Assembly: GCA_026398735.1 (NCBI GenBank)
Contig: JAPLSH010000012.1
Location: forward strand, 1-63,583
Source: Pseudomonadota bacterium
GTDB lineage: Bacteria > Pseudomonadota > Gammaproteobacteria > Steroidobacterales > Steroidobacteraceae
Direction: 5' to 3'
DNA length: 63,583 bases
Shown: one piece after another, positions 49,957 to 57,482 of the stretch
Layout: every line of letters starts with the position of its first letter
Position numbering within the stretch: position 1 is the first letter of the stretch
The notes under the pieces: generated by a model
Told to the model about the DNA's origin: nothing
The model's database searches: none
The model's input: only the letters and a program-made list of their open reading frames with translations
Position numbers and translations under genes: made by a program

Positions 49957-51080
49957 GTACCACTCCACTACGGCAAGCTGCCCTAGCACCAGCCCCGCTG
50001 CTGCTTACGCCAGGTCCGGTGATGATGACGCCGGATATTCTGTCGCTGGGCGGCATGCAGGCACCCTACTTTCGCAATGCGACCTTCTCGGGCGTCCATC
50101 AACGCTGCGAGCGCCAGCTGCTTGCGGCAACCAACGCGCCAGCAGGATCCCGTGCAGTGTTTATAACCGGGTCTGGCACGGCGGCGATGGAGGCAGCCGT
50201 ACTTAATTTCACCCGGCAAGCACAGCCTGTGTTGGTCGTAGAAGGCGGAGCCTTTGGCAAGCGCTTTGTAGAAATCGCCACGCTACACCGCAGAGCGGTC
50301 CAGGTGTTGCCCGGAAACTTCATCCGTAATCCCGTGACGGCCTCTGGCATTACAGCCACCAGTCACCCGGCGGCAGCACTGTTGATCAACGCACATGAGA
50401 CTACGACCGGCCATTTGTATGATCTGACTGACAGCGCAGGCTATTGCCGCAGTGCCGACGCGCTGCACATCGTCGATGCCATCAGCGCCTTTGGCGCAGA
50501 CACCATAGATATGCTGTCTCAGCATATTGACGTGCTTATTTTGTCTTCCAACAAGGCTCTGGGATTACAGCCTGGTCTCTCTATGCTGGTGATGTCTCCT
50601 CGGGCGATACAGCGCCTGCCCCGCGAGCCTGAGTCGTTCTACTTTAATGTGGCAGCCATGCTCGATGACGGTCTAAGAGGCCAAACGCCATTTACGCCAG
50701 CAGTCAACACGTTGCTTCAGCTAGAGCTGCGACTTGGGCAGTGGCTGCAGTCTGGAATGGCCCAACTCGTACAGCAGACTGCGCGTACCGCAAGTCATTT
50801 TCGTAAAAATATAGCGGGCCTGCCGCTCAAGCCACTCGCTTCCTCCCTGTCCAACGCCATTACTGCGTTGCAGGTCATGCCTGGCATATCAGCCAAGAAG
50901 TTGGTCGACCATCTCGAGCAACACCACAGCATCGTCGTCGCAGCTAACGGCGGCGTGCTTGCAGAAACCGTTTTTCGCGTCGGTCACATCGGTGACATAG
51001 GCCCACGTGAAATGGATCAAGTTGTACGCGCACTCATTATCGAACTAGCGGCTCATCTCAAACGCCGGTCAGGAGACTGA
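49953..51080 (+). CDS. Class V aminotransferase, PhnW-like (2-aminoethylphosphonate or related)
   Basis: 375 residues of PLP fold type I. LLLTPGPVMMTPDIL at the N-terminus, AVFITGSGTAAMEAAV (phosphate cup), VDAISAFGAD, and the PLP lysine K201 in LILSSNKALGLQPG resemble 2-aminoethylphosphonate-pyruvate transaminase, in which the lysine lies in SANK. Alanine-glyoxylate and serine-type enzymes are alternatives. No phosphonopyruvate-forming gene is nearby. ATG 49953 forms an ATGA overlap with the LicD gene; ATG 49944 is three codons earlier. Confidence 0.75.
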   Translation: MSTTPLRQAALAPAPLLLTPGPVMMTPDILSLGGMQAPYFRNATFSGVHQRCERQLLAATNAPAGSRAVFITGSGTAAMEAAVLNFTRQAQPVLVVEGGAFGKRFVEIATLHRRAVQVLPGNFIRNPVTASGITATSHPAAALLINAHETTTGHLYDLTDSAGYCRSADALHIVDAISAFGADTIDMLSQHIDVLILSSNKALGLQPGLSMLVMSPRAIQRLPREPESFYFNVAAMLDDGLRGQTPFTPAVNTLLQLELRLGQWLQSGMAQLVQQTARTASHFRKNIAGLPLKPLASSLSNAITALQVMPGISAKKLVDHLEQHHSIVVAANGGVLAETVFRVGHIGDIGPREMDQVVRALIIELAAHLKRRSGD

Positions 51081-51084
51081 TCTC

Positions 51085-51546
51085 ATGATTGAAAAGAAAA
51101 CCGTGGTCTACACCTCGGGCACCTTCGACATGCTGCATATCAACCATCTGCGCATGATTGAGTACGCACGTGGACTAGGCGAGCTGCTCATCGTGGGTGT
51201 CAACACAGACGACTTGGTTATCCAGCACAAGTCGGAGCCCATCATTCCATTCAATGAGCGCATTGAACTGGTGCGGGCACTACGCTGGCCAAACATAGTT
51301 ATCCCGCAGCATTCCTTAGACCATAGCGACAAGGTTAAGAAGCTCAAGTTTGATGTCTTTGTTGTGGGCGACGACTGGTTCGGCAAATACGACTATCTCG
51401 AGAACCTTGGCGTCAACGTGGTGTATTTCCCCTACGGGCAAGGCGTATCCAGCACACGACTCAAAAAACGCGTCGTAGAGCGATACGCGAACCTGCAGCA
51501 CAGGGCCAACAATCACTTTGGTCTTGAAACGGCCACGCAGGCTTAA
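51085..51546 (+). CDS. TagD-like cytidylyltransferase
   Basis: 153 residues of the glycerol-3-phosphate/ethanolamine-phosphate cytidylyltransferase family. YTSGTFDMLHINHLRMIEYA contains the nucleotide-binding segment, but the usual HxGH is H18-I-N-H21 with Asn for Gly. RALRWPNIVIP, VFVVGDDWFGKYDYLE and the C-terminal QGVSSTRLKKRV (equivalent to the EGISTT loop of TagD) are also present. It would make a CDP-alcohol such as CDP-glycerol. It lies 4 nt after the aminotransferase stop. Confidence 0.82.
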   Translation: MIEKKTVVYTSGTFDMLHINHLRMIEYARGLGELLIVGVNTDDLVIQHKSEPIIPFNERIELVRALRWPNIVIPQHSLDHSDKVKKLKFDVFVVGDDWFGKYDYLENLGVNVVYFPYGQGVSSTRLKKRVVERYANLQHRANNHFGLETATQA

Positions 51547-51549
51547 GTC

Positions 51550-52254
51550 ATGCATCTAAGGCAAGAGAGCAGCACAACCCGCGGCGCTATTTGGCAGCAG
51601 ATCTGGGACCGCAAGCATTCAGATCAACAGCTCGCCGTGCATCAGTCAGGGGGTTTCGATCTGCTTGATGCAGGCCAATACGCGGCACTCACCCGCCCTT
51701 TCATCGGTTGGATGGGCCCTCTGCAAGACCTTCGTGTCCTAGAGGTTGGCTGTGGCACTGGGGCCTTTGCGTTGCAACTAGGCCCTTGCAAAGAGATTTG
51801 CGGTATCGACTTTTCCGAAACAGCAATTGCGCGAGTGCGGCGCGAACTCAAGGGCGACTTCAAAGTTGCCCCTGCCACCGCCATCCCATTTGAGGATGGC
51901 TGGTTCGATCGCACCTATTCCTTTGGCGTTTTTTTCTATTTCGATTCGCTGGATTACGCAAGAGCAGCGCTGGAAGAACAGCTGCGGGTACTTAAACCTG
52001 GCGGGCAACTGTTTGTCTTCGAGGTCAATGACGAGGACAAGCAAGATCTGTACTGGAGCACCCGGGGCCAAGAGCCTCGGTCAGGACACAAGAAGAGCTC
52101 GGCGGATGCCGACCATCTTTTTTTCAAAAAGAGCTTTTTTACTGAGTTTGCGAAGTCACACAACCTGCACTGCGAGATCCGTGACGAGTCGGAGATGGGG
52201 ATCGACTTCCACAGCGGTGCCTGCTACCGATTTGCCGTACGCATCGGAGCTTAA
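51550..52254 (+). CDS. Class I SAM-dependent methyltransferase of the glycan operon
   Basis: 234 residues. SAM-binding motif I is LRVLEVGCGTGAFALQLG (about 60-77), the acidic loop is CGIDFSETAI, and motif IV/post-II is DRTYSFGVFFYFDSL followed by LRVLKPGGQLFVFEVND. It belongs to the methyltransferase-11/25 group. Starts 3 nt after the TagD-like gene and ends the operon. It may methylate the amino or hydroxyl group of the polyol-phosphate or of the acceptor glycan; this is inference from position. Confidence 0.8.
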   Translation: MHLRQESSTTRGAIWQQIWDRKHSDQQLAVHQSGGFDLLDAGQYAALTRPFIGWMGPLQDLRVLEVGCGTGAFALQLGPCKEICGIDFSETAIARVRRELKGDFKVAPATAIPFEDGWFDRTYSFGVFFYFDSLDYARAALEEQLRVLKPGGQLFVFEVNDEDKQDLYWSTRGQEPRSGHKKSSADADHLFFKKSFFTEFAKSHNLHCEIRDESEMGIDFHSGACYRFAVRIGA

Positions 52255-52277
52255 AGCCTCTCACCTGGCTGTCCTGG

Positions 52278-53033
52278 TCAATGCCCCTCATCCTTGGTGC
52301 GCTCATTGTCGTCGCAGTAGTACTCCTGCACATCAACGTCCGGGCGGCGTTCCATGTACACCGTATTTGCGAACGTGTGCTTATAGGTCTTGGGGTCGGT
52401 GATCTGCTTGGTCACTTCCAATATCTTGCCCTTGCCCACCACGCGGAATCGTTCGACCAGATGCATCTGCTCACTAGCGGGCAAGCGCGGCACCTTCAAG
52501 CCGGCGGGAGTCGCATTGACGTTACCGGCCAAATAGCCGTTGAGCGCACGCGAGCGGCCGTTGGTGCCAACAGTGTCGACCACTAACGTGTCGCCTTCCC
52601 AGTGGCCAATAGAGTGCCCTTCCCAACTGGGCAGCACGTCTTCGGCCGGCGGATGACCACGACCGTCCATGTAGATGCGGCGCGGCACGGAGACCCACTC
52701 GTTAAGCAGCACGATCTGGTTGTGCCCCTGCAGGATCTGCGTCGGGAAGAAGCCTCCGACAAATGCAGCCGGATTGATGGGCGCGCAGGCGCCAGGCGTG
52801 GGTAGTTCAACACCTAACCGTCCATGCTGACGGGACTGCTCGGCGCCCCACTCCGTGAACTCGGGTGCCGGCGTATAGGGTTTGTTGGCCCATTGCGGAT
52901 CGAAGTTGTTGCTGTTGCTGGCGATGCCCAGCCACACGCCGAAGATGTCGGAGTGTTTGGCAGGGCCAGCAGCGTTCGCGGCAGGCACAAGCAGTGAGAA
53001 TGCAGCCAACGCTGCAATGAATGAGGTGCGCAT
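52278..53033 (-). CDS. Exported protein of unknown function, copy B
   Basis: 251 residues with a signal peptide (MRTSFIAALAAFSLLVPAAN, cut near residue 21). The mature protein contains IFGVWLGIASNSNNFDPQWA, ILQGHNQIVLLNEWVSVPRR, GHSIGHWEGDTLVVDTVGTN and a tail DVDVQEYYCDDNERTKDEGH. The SIGHWEGDTLVVDT block is shared by a family of exported proteobacterial proteins of unknown role, often near DUF6152 genes. It is a close duplicate of the gene at 53422-54219 with an identical last 20 residues. TGATG overlap with the DUF6152 gene. Confidence 0.72.
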   Translation of the reverse strand: MRTSFIAALAAFSLLVPAANAAGPAKHSDIFGVWLGIASNSNNFDPQWANKPYTPAPEFTEWGAEQSRQHGRLGVELPTPGACAPINPAAFVGGFFPTQILQGHNQIVLLNEWVSVPRRIYMDGRGHPPAEDVLPSWEGHSIGHWEGDTLVVDTVGTNGRSRALNGYLAGNVNATPAGLKVPRLPASEQMHLVERFRVVGKGKILEVTKQITDPKTYKHTFANTVYMERRPDVDVQEYYCDDNERTKDEGH

Positions 53034-53419
53034 CAGTTAGCAGGCGGCGCACCGGGACCCAGCGTGCGACCGTCAGGCACTTTGACCTTGACGAGGCTGC
53101 CACCGGGCTTGCCATCGCGCAGCGGGTGCATCGTCAACGTGACTTTGTCACCGGCCTTGAGCGTTGATGGCTTCCAGCCATTGCGCAGCATCATGCCCGG
53201 CGCGCCGGACTCGATGCTCCACTCGGTCTCTGTGCCCTTGTCGTCTTTGACCATGATCTGCAGCCACACATGCGGATTGGTGAACTGCACTTCTTTGATC
53301 ACAGCATCGACAGTGACATCTTTGCCCAGGTCGAACATCGCAAAGGAATGATGCGCAGTGGCCACGCCCGTGCACAGGGCCAATGCTGCGGTCACGCTCA
53401 ACTTAGTTACTACTTTCAT
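53033..53419 (-). CDS. DUF6152 family exported protein
   Basis: 128 residues. A signal peptide (about 1-22) is followed by AHHSFAMFDLGKDVTVDAVI and KEVQFTNPHVWLQIMVKD, then KAGDKVTLTMHPLRDGKPGG, the defining pattern of DUF6152, with HHSF at the mature N-terminus likely to bind a metal. Function unknown. The ATG at 53419 has AAGGA upstream and stands two bases after the stop of the preceding copy; TTG 53425 would overlap that stop. It sits between two duplicated genes. Confidence 0.8.
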   Translation of the reverse strand: MKVVTKLSVTAALALCTGVATAHHSFAMFDLGKDVTVDAVIKEVQFTNPHVWLQIMVKDDKGTETEWSIESGAPGMMLRNGWKPSTLKAGDKVTLTMHPLRDGKPGGSLVKVKVPDGRTLGPGAPPAN

Positions 53420-53421
53420 GT

Positions 53422-54219
53422 TCAATGTCCTTCGTCCTTAGTGCGCTCATTGTCGTCGCAGTAGTACTCCTGCACATCAACGTCAGGGCGACGCTCCATG
53501 TACACGGTGTTTGAAAACGTATTCTTGTAGGTCTTGGGGTCGATGACCTGTTTGACTACTTCCAGCACTTTGCCCTTGCCCACCACACGGAACCGCTCGA
53601 TCAGGTGTAGCTGCTCGCTAGCGGGCAGGCGCGGCACCTTCAGGCTCTCGGGTGTGGCGTTCACGCTGTTGGCAAAATAACCGTTGATCGGACGCGAGCG
53701 ACCGTTGGTGCCAACGGTGTCGACCACCAGTGTGTCGCCTTCCCAATGACCAATGGAGTGACCTTGCCACGTGGGCAGCATGTCTTCGGCCGGCGGATGA
53801 CCGCGACCGTCCATGTATACGCGACGCGGCACAGCCACCCATTCGTTCAGCAGCACGATCTGGTTATGACCCTGCAGGATTTGGGTGGGGAAGAACCCAC
53901 CGATGAAAGCCGATGGATTAACCGGTTCGCAGGCGCCGGGCGTGGGCAGCTCGACACCCAGCCGTCCTAACTCACGCGACCTTTCTGCACCCCAAGGAGT
54001 GAACTGTGGTGCTGGCAAATAGGCTGTGTTGGCCCACTGCGCATCAAAGTTATTGCTGTTGCTGGCGATGCCCAGCCACACCCCGAAAATGTCTGGCTTC
54101 TTGGCCGGCGCAGCGGCTTGCGCCACGGGCAGCAGCACTGTGATGGCAACAAGTGCCGCGATCAAAGCAGATCGCAGCGGGCGTACTGCCGCTGCATCAA
54201 TGGCAATCGATTTCGTCAT
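53422..54219 (-). CDS. Exported protein of unknown function, copy A
   Basis: 265 residues. Signal peptide of about 35 residues (basic start, ALIAALVAITVLLPVAQAAA) and a mature domain almost the same as the 52278-53033 protein: FGVWLGIASNSNNFDAQWAN, GHSIGHWEGDTLVVDTVGTN and the same 20-residue end. The nucleotide sequences of the two last parts are also near-identical, so duplication or gene conversion is recent. First gene of the three-gene reverse-strand group. Confidence 0.72.
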   Translation of the reverse strand: MTKSIAIDAAAVRPLRSALIAALVAITVLLPVAQAAAPAKKPDIFGVWLGIASNSNNFDAQWANTAYLPAPQFTPWGAERSRELGRLGVELPTPGACEPVNPSAFIGGFFPTQILQGHNQIVLLNEWVAVPRRVYMDGRGHPPAEDMLPTWQGHSIGHWEGDTLVVDTVGTNGRSRPINGYFANSVNATPESLKVPRLPASEQLHLIERFRVVGKGKVLEVVKQVIDPKTYKNTFSNTVYMERRPDVDVQEYYCDDNERTKDEGH

Positions 54220-54257
54220 GAATCCCCCGTCTGTTTGTTAACAGACTACCAGCTTGG

Positions 54258-54683
54258 CTAGCCAATTTTGATCGTCTTGATCTTGAGCCGCTGAGCATGG
54301 CGACTCAAGAGGTTGTCTAAGGACGCCAGGTGCCGGGCGCCGGCTGCCTCGGCACACGCCAGATGCAGCGCATCGCCAGCGCGCAAGGTGCTCTGCGCAT
54401 CTAGCACCAGTTCGGCAGCGCGATGAAACGTAGCGGGTTCTACTGGCAACAGGCGCAAGTCGGCTGCGACCAAACGCTCGAAGTGCGCCCAGGCGCTGCG
54501 CGCTTGCGGCGCATTGATTGCGGCGGTGCGCTGCTTTAGCCCCAAAGCACTGGCGAACTCAGTAACACACCATGCGGCGGCAACCAGTTCGCGCGTCTCG
54601 TGCGCGTACCACGAAGCAGCGGCAGCGCTGTGCGGCTCGTTCAGGAACAGCGGCACCAGCACGCTGGTATCGACATAAACCAC
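54258..54683 (-). CDS. vapC: PIN-domain ribonuclease toxin (VapC family)
   Basis: 141 residues. The four acidic PIN residues are present: D5 (VYVDTS), E42 (VTEFASAL), D104 (GDALHLA) and D123 (SLDNLL), which hold the Mg ions for RNA cleavage. VapC toxins cut initiator tRNA or rRNA. The GTG at 54683 comes 1 nt after the stop of the antitoxin gene. No obvious lesion is seen, so the toxin is likely active. Confidence 0.88.
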   Translation of the reverse strand: MVYVDTSVLVPLFLNEPHSAAAASWYAHETRELVAAAWCVTEFASALGLKQRTAAINAPQARSAWAHFERLVAADLRLLPVEPATFHRAAELVLDAQSTLRAGDALHLACAEAAGARHLASLDNLLSRHAQRLKIKTIKIG

Positions 54684-54684
54684 T

Positions 54685-54930
54685 TTAGTACCGCGTCGTG
54701 GTGCGCAGCTGGTCGATTACCGACTCGCTCAGCGGCTGCGACTTGCGGGCATCGGCCAATTCGAGCGCAAAGGTGTTGCGATCCCACTGAGCGGGGCGGA
54801 TCGAGAGGCTGCCATCGATGGTGAGCTGCGCCTCGACTGTAGAGCCCTCGCGCAGCCCCAGGCGGCGGACGATTTCGGACGGGATGCGCAGGGCCAGACT
54901 ATTGCCCCATTTGGCTACTTGCAGATCCAT
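54685..54930 (-). CDS. vapB: AbrB/SpoVT-type antitoxin (VapB family)
   Basis: 81 residues. The swapped-hairpin DNA-binding domain is DLQVAKWGNSLALRIPSEIV then RRLGLREGSTVEA. The C-terminal RKSQPLSESVIDQLR is the likely toxin-neutralising helix. ATG 54930 has an AGAGGA Shine-Dalgarno. An inverted repeat stands directly upstream of it, which the VapBC complex probably binds to repress itself. Confidence 0.87.
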   Translation of the reverse strand: MDLQVAKWGNSLALRIPSEIVRRLGLREGSTVEAQLTIDGSLSIRPAQWDRNTFALELADARKSQPLSESVIDQLRTTTRY

Positions 54931-54933
54931 AAC

Positions 54934-54955
54934 GTATATCCTCTTGGGTATATAC
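54934..54955. promoter_or_regulatory. Inverted repeat upstream of vapB, likely VapBC operator
   Basis: GTATATCC (54934-54941) and GGTATATAC (54947-54955) form an inverted repeat with one unpaired base, 3 nt before the vapB start codon. AbrB-type antitoxins bind such AT-rich palindromes in their own promoters. The repeat overlaps the Shine-Dalgarno, so binding or hairpin formation would also block translation. Found by eye. Confidence 0.55.
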
Positions 54956-55062
54956 ATCGTAGCGGCTTGCGGCAGGCCGTCAAGGGCGGGTTTGTGCAGC
55001 GCTGCTGGCATGCCCCACTCTGCCGCCCGCCCCTCCAACGCCCAGCGGCCTATCCGCTGTGT

Positions 55063-55824
55063 TCAGGCAGATTCCAACCCCCCAAACCTCACATGCATGG
55101 CATGCCCGCGCCACATCGGCACGGGTTCTTCATCAGGGCCTTCATGAGGCTGCGCCGCGCTCATCACAAAAACCGACGCAAAGTGCCCGGTGTCGCTCAT
55201 CTGTGAACACCCTTCGGCAATCGCCTCCCAGTTGCCGGGTCGGGTCGCAGTCTTGGTGGGATAGCGCGCAGTGCGCACCACCACCCACTCGGGTCCGCCG
55301 CTGTTGCCGATGAACCAGACCGAGGGATCGACCTGGGGATTGGACTGCCAGGACATCAGCTGCAACCCGTCGCGTCGCAGGGCGCCGCACACCACCTGCA
55401 CGGCCAGGTCCTGCACCTCCCAGGGCGTCATCTCGATCTTGTCGTCGGTGACCAGTGCCACGGGGTCAATGGGTGTCTGGCCGTCTGCATCCAGCAGCCC
55501 CCATCCGGGCAGGGCTGCCACCCACTGACCGCTGATGTGCTGGCGCATGGGCAGTACGCAGGGCACGCCATTAGTGGCAGTGGCTGCAGTGATGAAGCCG
55601 TCGGAGTTACCGGGTCCTTGCACATCTCCGTCGATGTCTTCGACGCGCACGTAGAACAGCTGGTTACCTAGCCGAAAGGACAGATGCTCCAGGTACGGGG
55701 GATAGGGATGCGCACGCAGCCAAAACTTGATGCCACCTTCGACTTGGTGATTGAGGTGATTGCCGGCTGCACTCCAGCAGGCGCGGAAGGCGTCGGACAT
55801 GGTGTCTTGGTCGATTTCGTTCAT
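55063..55824 (-). CDS. Hypothetical protein in toxin-antitoxin island
   Basis: 253 residues, not recognised. No signal peptide or membrane span is seen. It reads as a globular alpha/beta protein with many aromatics: KFWLRAHPYPPYLEHLSFRL, GNQLFYVRVEDIDG, TPWEVQDLAVQVVCGALRRD and SVWFIGNSGGPEWVVVRTAR, ending in PMWRGHAMHVRFGGLESA. No catalytic pattern stands out. The ATG at 55824 is supported by start and length only. It lies between vapBC and abiE on the same strand and could be a defence component or immunity protein; this is only a guess from position. Confidence 0.6.
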   Translation of the reverse strand: MNEIDQDTMSDAFRACWSAAGNHLNHQVEGGIKFWLRAHPYPPYLEHLSFRLGNQLFYVRVEDIDGDVQGPGNSDGFITAATATNGVPCVLPMRQHISGQWVAALPGWGLLDADGQTPIDPVALVTDDKIEMTPWEVQDLAVQVVCGALRRDGLQLMSWQSNPQVDPSVWFIGNSGGPEWVVVRTARYPTKTATRPGNWEAIAEGCSQMSDTGHFASVFVMSAAQPHEGPDEEPVPMWRGHAMHVRFGGLESA

Positions 55825-55902
55825 GGGCGGGGCCTCTGCGTTATAGCTGGACGCAGAGTGGCGGGGGGCAGGCTCAACAGATGAGCCGGGGGCCGGCAGC
55901 TC

Positions 55903-56757
55903 TCAGTAGAGTAGCGCAGGTGCCAGTACCACGCGTAATCGCTCCACGACAACAGGCAAAGACTCGGCAGCAAGTCCATTCTTGTTGAGAAACGCGTGCC
56001 ACAAGGATTGCCGAGAAGAGTCTTGCGCAAACTCGTCTGTCAGCCCAATCGGCAGCGCGCGTGGCATAGGCATGCCGCGCCGTTCGAATGTGGCTTTGAT
56101 CGCCTGGGCCACCAACTCGGCGTCTATAGCTTCTCGTTTCAACAACACCGACAGATCGAAATAGTCCTTCAATCGGCTATTGGTCATGCCCAACAGCGCT
56201 ATGGCGTGGAGCTTTTCTGCGATGACTGTGTACGTCGGGTAAGCCCGCAGCTTAGGTGCAGGAAGATCAGCGAGCAGCACGGGATAAACCGAATCCACTG
56301 GCGACGGTGTGACGGCATCACCGAAGCCAACATCAATCTGTGTCTTGCAGCGTGCCTTGGCCAGTTCACCATCTATTGTCACGCGGACACCGCCATAGGC
56401 CGCATCTTTACGAATTTCCTCTGCCGTTACAGAGGCTGGATCAAATGCCATGCCGTCATCCACAGCGACTGCGGCAATATCGCGGAAGACCGCCGTAACT
56501 GATGCAAGATCGCTTGCACCAAACCCAAGCAGGTCAGCGTCGCGCGTGGATCGGTGAGGCATGTCGTACCAAAGCGTGAACAGCAACGCGCCCTTCAGCA
56601 GAAACAGGTTCGCATGCTGCGATTGAGTCATCCGGTAAAGGACGCGCTCTAACGCAAAGCGCACCAGCACTTGGTTGAAGTCGACTCCCTGTGCTTTGGC
56701 AACGCTGAGCAAACGCGCACGAACTGACTCAGCAAGGTTTGAAGTGTTCGCGCTCAT
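55903..56757 (-). CDS. abiEii: AbiEii nucleotidyltransferase toxin
   Basis: 284 residues of the AbiEii/MenT family. Motif I is LFLLKGALLFTLWYDM with K55-G56; motif II is STRDADLLGFG with D73 and D75; later motifs are VIAEKLHAI and LKDYFDL. Such toxins transfer nucleotides to tRNA acceptor ends or use GTP and stop growth, giving abortive infection. The start overlaps the AbiEi stop by 4 nt. All catalytic residues are present. Confidence 0.9.
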   Translation of the reverse strand: MSANTSNLAESVRARLLSVAKAQGVDFNQVLVRFALERVLYRMTQSQHANLFLLKGALLFTLWYDMPHRSTRDADLLGFGASDLASVTAVFRDIAAVAVDDGMAFDPASVTAEEIRKDAAYGGVRVTIDGELAKARCKTQIDVGFGDAVTPSPVDSVYPVLLADLPAPKLRAYPTYTVIAEKLHAIALLGMTNSRLKDYFDLSVLLKREAIDAELVAQAIKATFERRGMPMPRALPIGLTDEFAQDSSRQSLWHAFLNKNGLAAESLPVVVERLRVVLAPALLY

Positions 56758-57359
56758 CCGATGCTCTCCAGGTAAGGTCGCATCACGTTAGCGACGCGGC
56801 AAACCTTGGCGAAGCGCCAAATCTCATCGATAGATGTCTTATTACGCGTACGCGCGTCTTTCAGTGCCTCCAGTGCGACGTCCAGCCCGATCTTGTTGCG
56901 GTGTTTAAAACAATCCGCCACGGTCTTGGCCACGCCAAAGACCCGCAGCGTGATGCCATCGCGATCCACTTCCTCAACACCCGCGGTCCAAGCTTCCCCT
57001 GTGAACTGCACCATCTTGATGGGTGGATAGTCGAACCTTGGGGTGTGACTTCCTCGCGGCATCGCAATCCATACCTGGCGTGGCAGTTGGGTGGTCAGCT
57101 CGTGTAACTGCAGCGCACTAAGCAGGCAGAACACAGCCTGCGGCACCTTGGTGGCAACGGTGATGAGACTCTCATGCTCTGACCATGGGGCGTCGGGCAA
57201 CCGGTAGAGGCCACGACCGACCCTCTCCAGTTGTCCACTGGCAGTCAGACGCGTCAGCACTACGCGGGGTACATCAATGGCACTCAAATCGATTGCGCGC
57301 AGCAGCCCTTTTTGGCGGGCCAGGTCGAGGACGCGTTGAATTTGCGTATCGGGGCGCAT
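56754..57359 (-). CDS. abiEi: AbiEi antitoxin/transcriptional repressor
   Basis: 201 residues. An N-terminal winged-helix (IQRVLDLARQKGLLRAIDLS, VVLTRLTASGQLERVGRGLY then RL) is followed by an antitoxin domain with AVFCLLSALQLHELTTQLP, WIAMPRG and FGVAKTVADCFKHRNKIG. AbiEi represses its own promoter and blocks AbiEii. ATG 57359 is preferred over TTG 57377, which lies inside the upstream inverted repeat. Coupled to abiEii by an ATGA overlap. Confidence 0.88.
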   Translation of the reverse strand: MRPDTQIQRVLDLARQKGLLRAIDLSAIDVPRVVLTRLTASGQLERVGRGLYRLPDAPWSEHESLITVATKVPQAVFCLLSALQLHELTTQLPRQVWIAMPRGSHTPRFDYPPIKMVQFTGEAWTAGVEEVDRDGITLRVFGVAKTVADCFKHRNKIGLDVALEALKDARTRNKTSIDEIWRFAKVCRVANVMRPYLESIG

Positions 57360-57371
57360 GGCGCGACTTTG

Positions 57372-57415
57372 TTCCAATTATTCGTCTAAAGCAATAAAGC
57401 AACGAAATAACGGAA
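57372..57415. promoter_or_regulatory. Imperfect inverted repeat upstream of abiEi
   Basis: TTCCAATTATTCGT (57372-57385) and ACGAAATAACGGAA (57402-57415) are inverted copies with small differences, separated by 16 nt and immediately before the abiEi ATG. AbiEi proteins are known to bind paired inverted repeats in their promoter, so this is the likely operator. Found by eye. Confidence 0.5.
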
Positions 57416-57482
57416 CTACGTTCCCCTTCCAAACCCAACTGCATGCCCTGGGCAGCGGCGGCTGCGTCTTGGAGCGGCTTTG

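Noticed and set aside
45714-52254. Capsule or teichoic-acid polymer gene cluster
   Set aside because: Lacks polymerase, flippase and ABC export genes, so tailoring of another glycan fits better.
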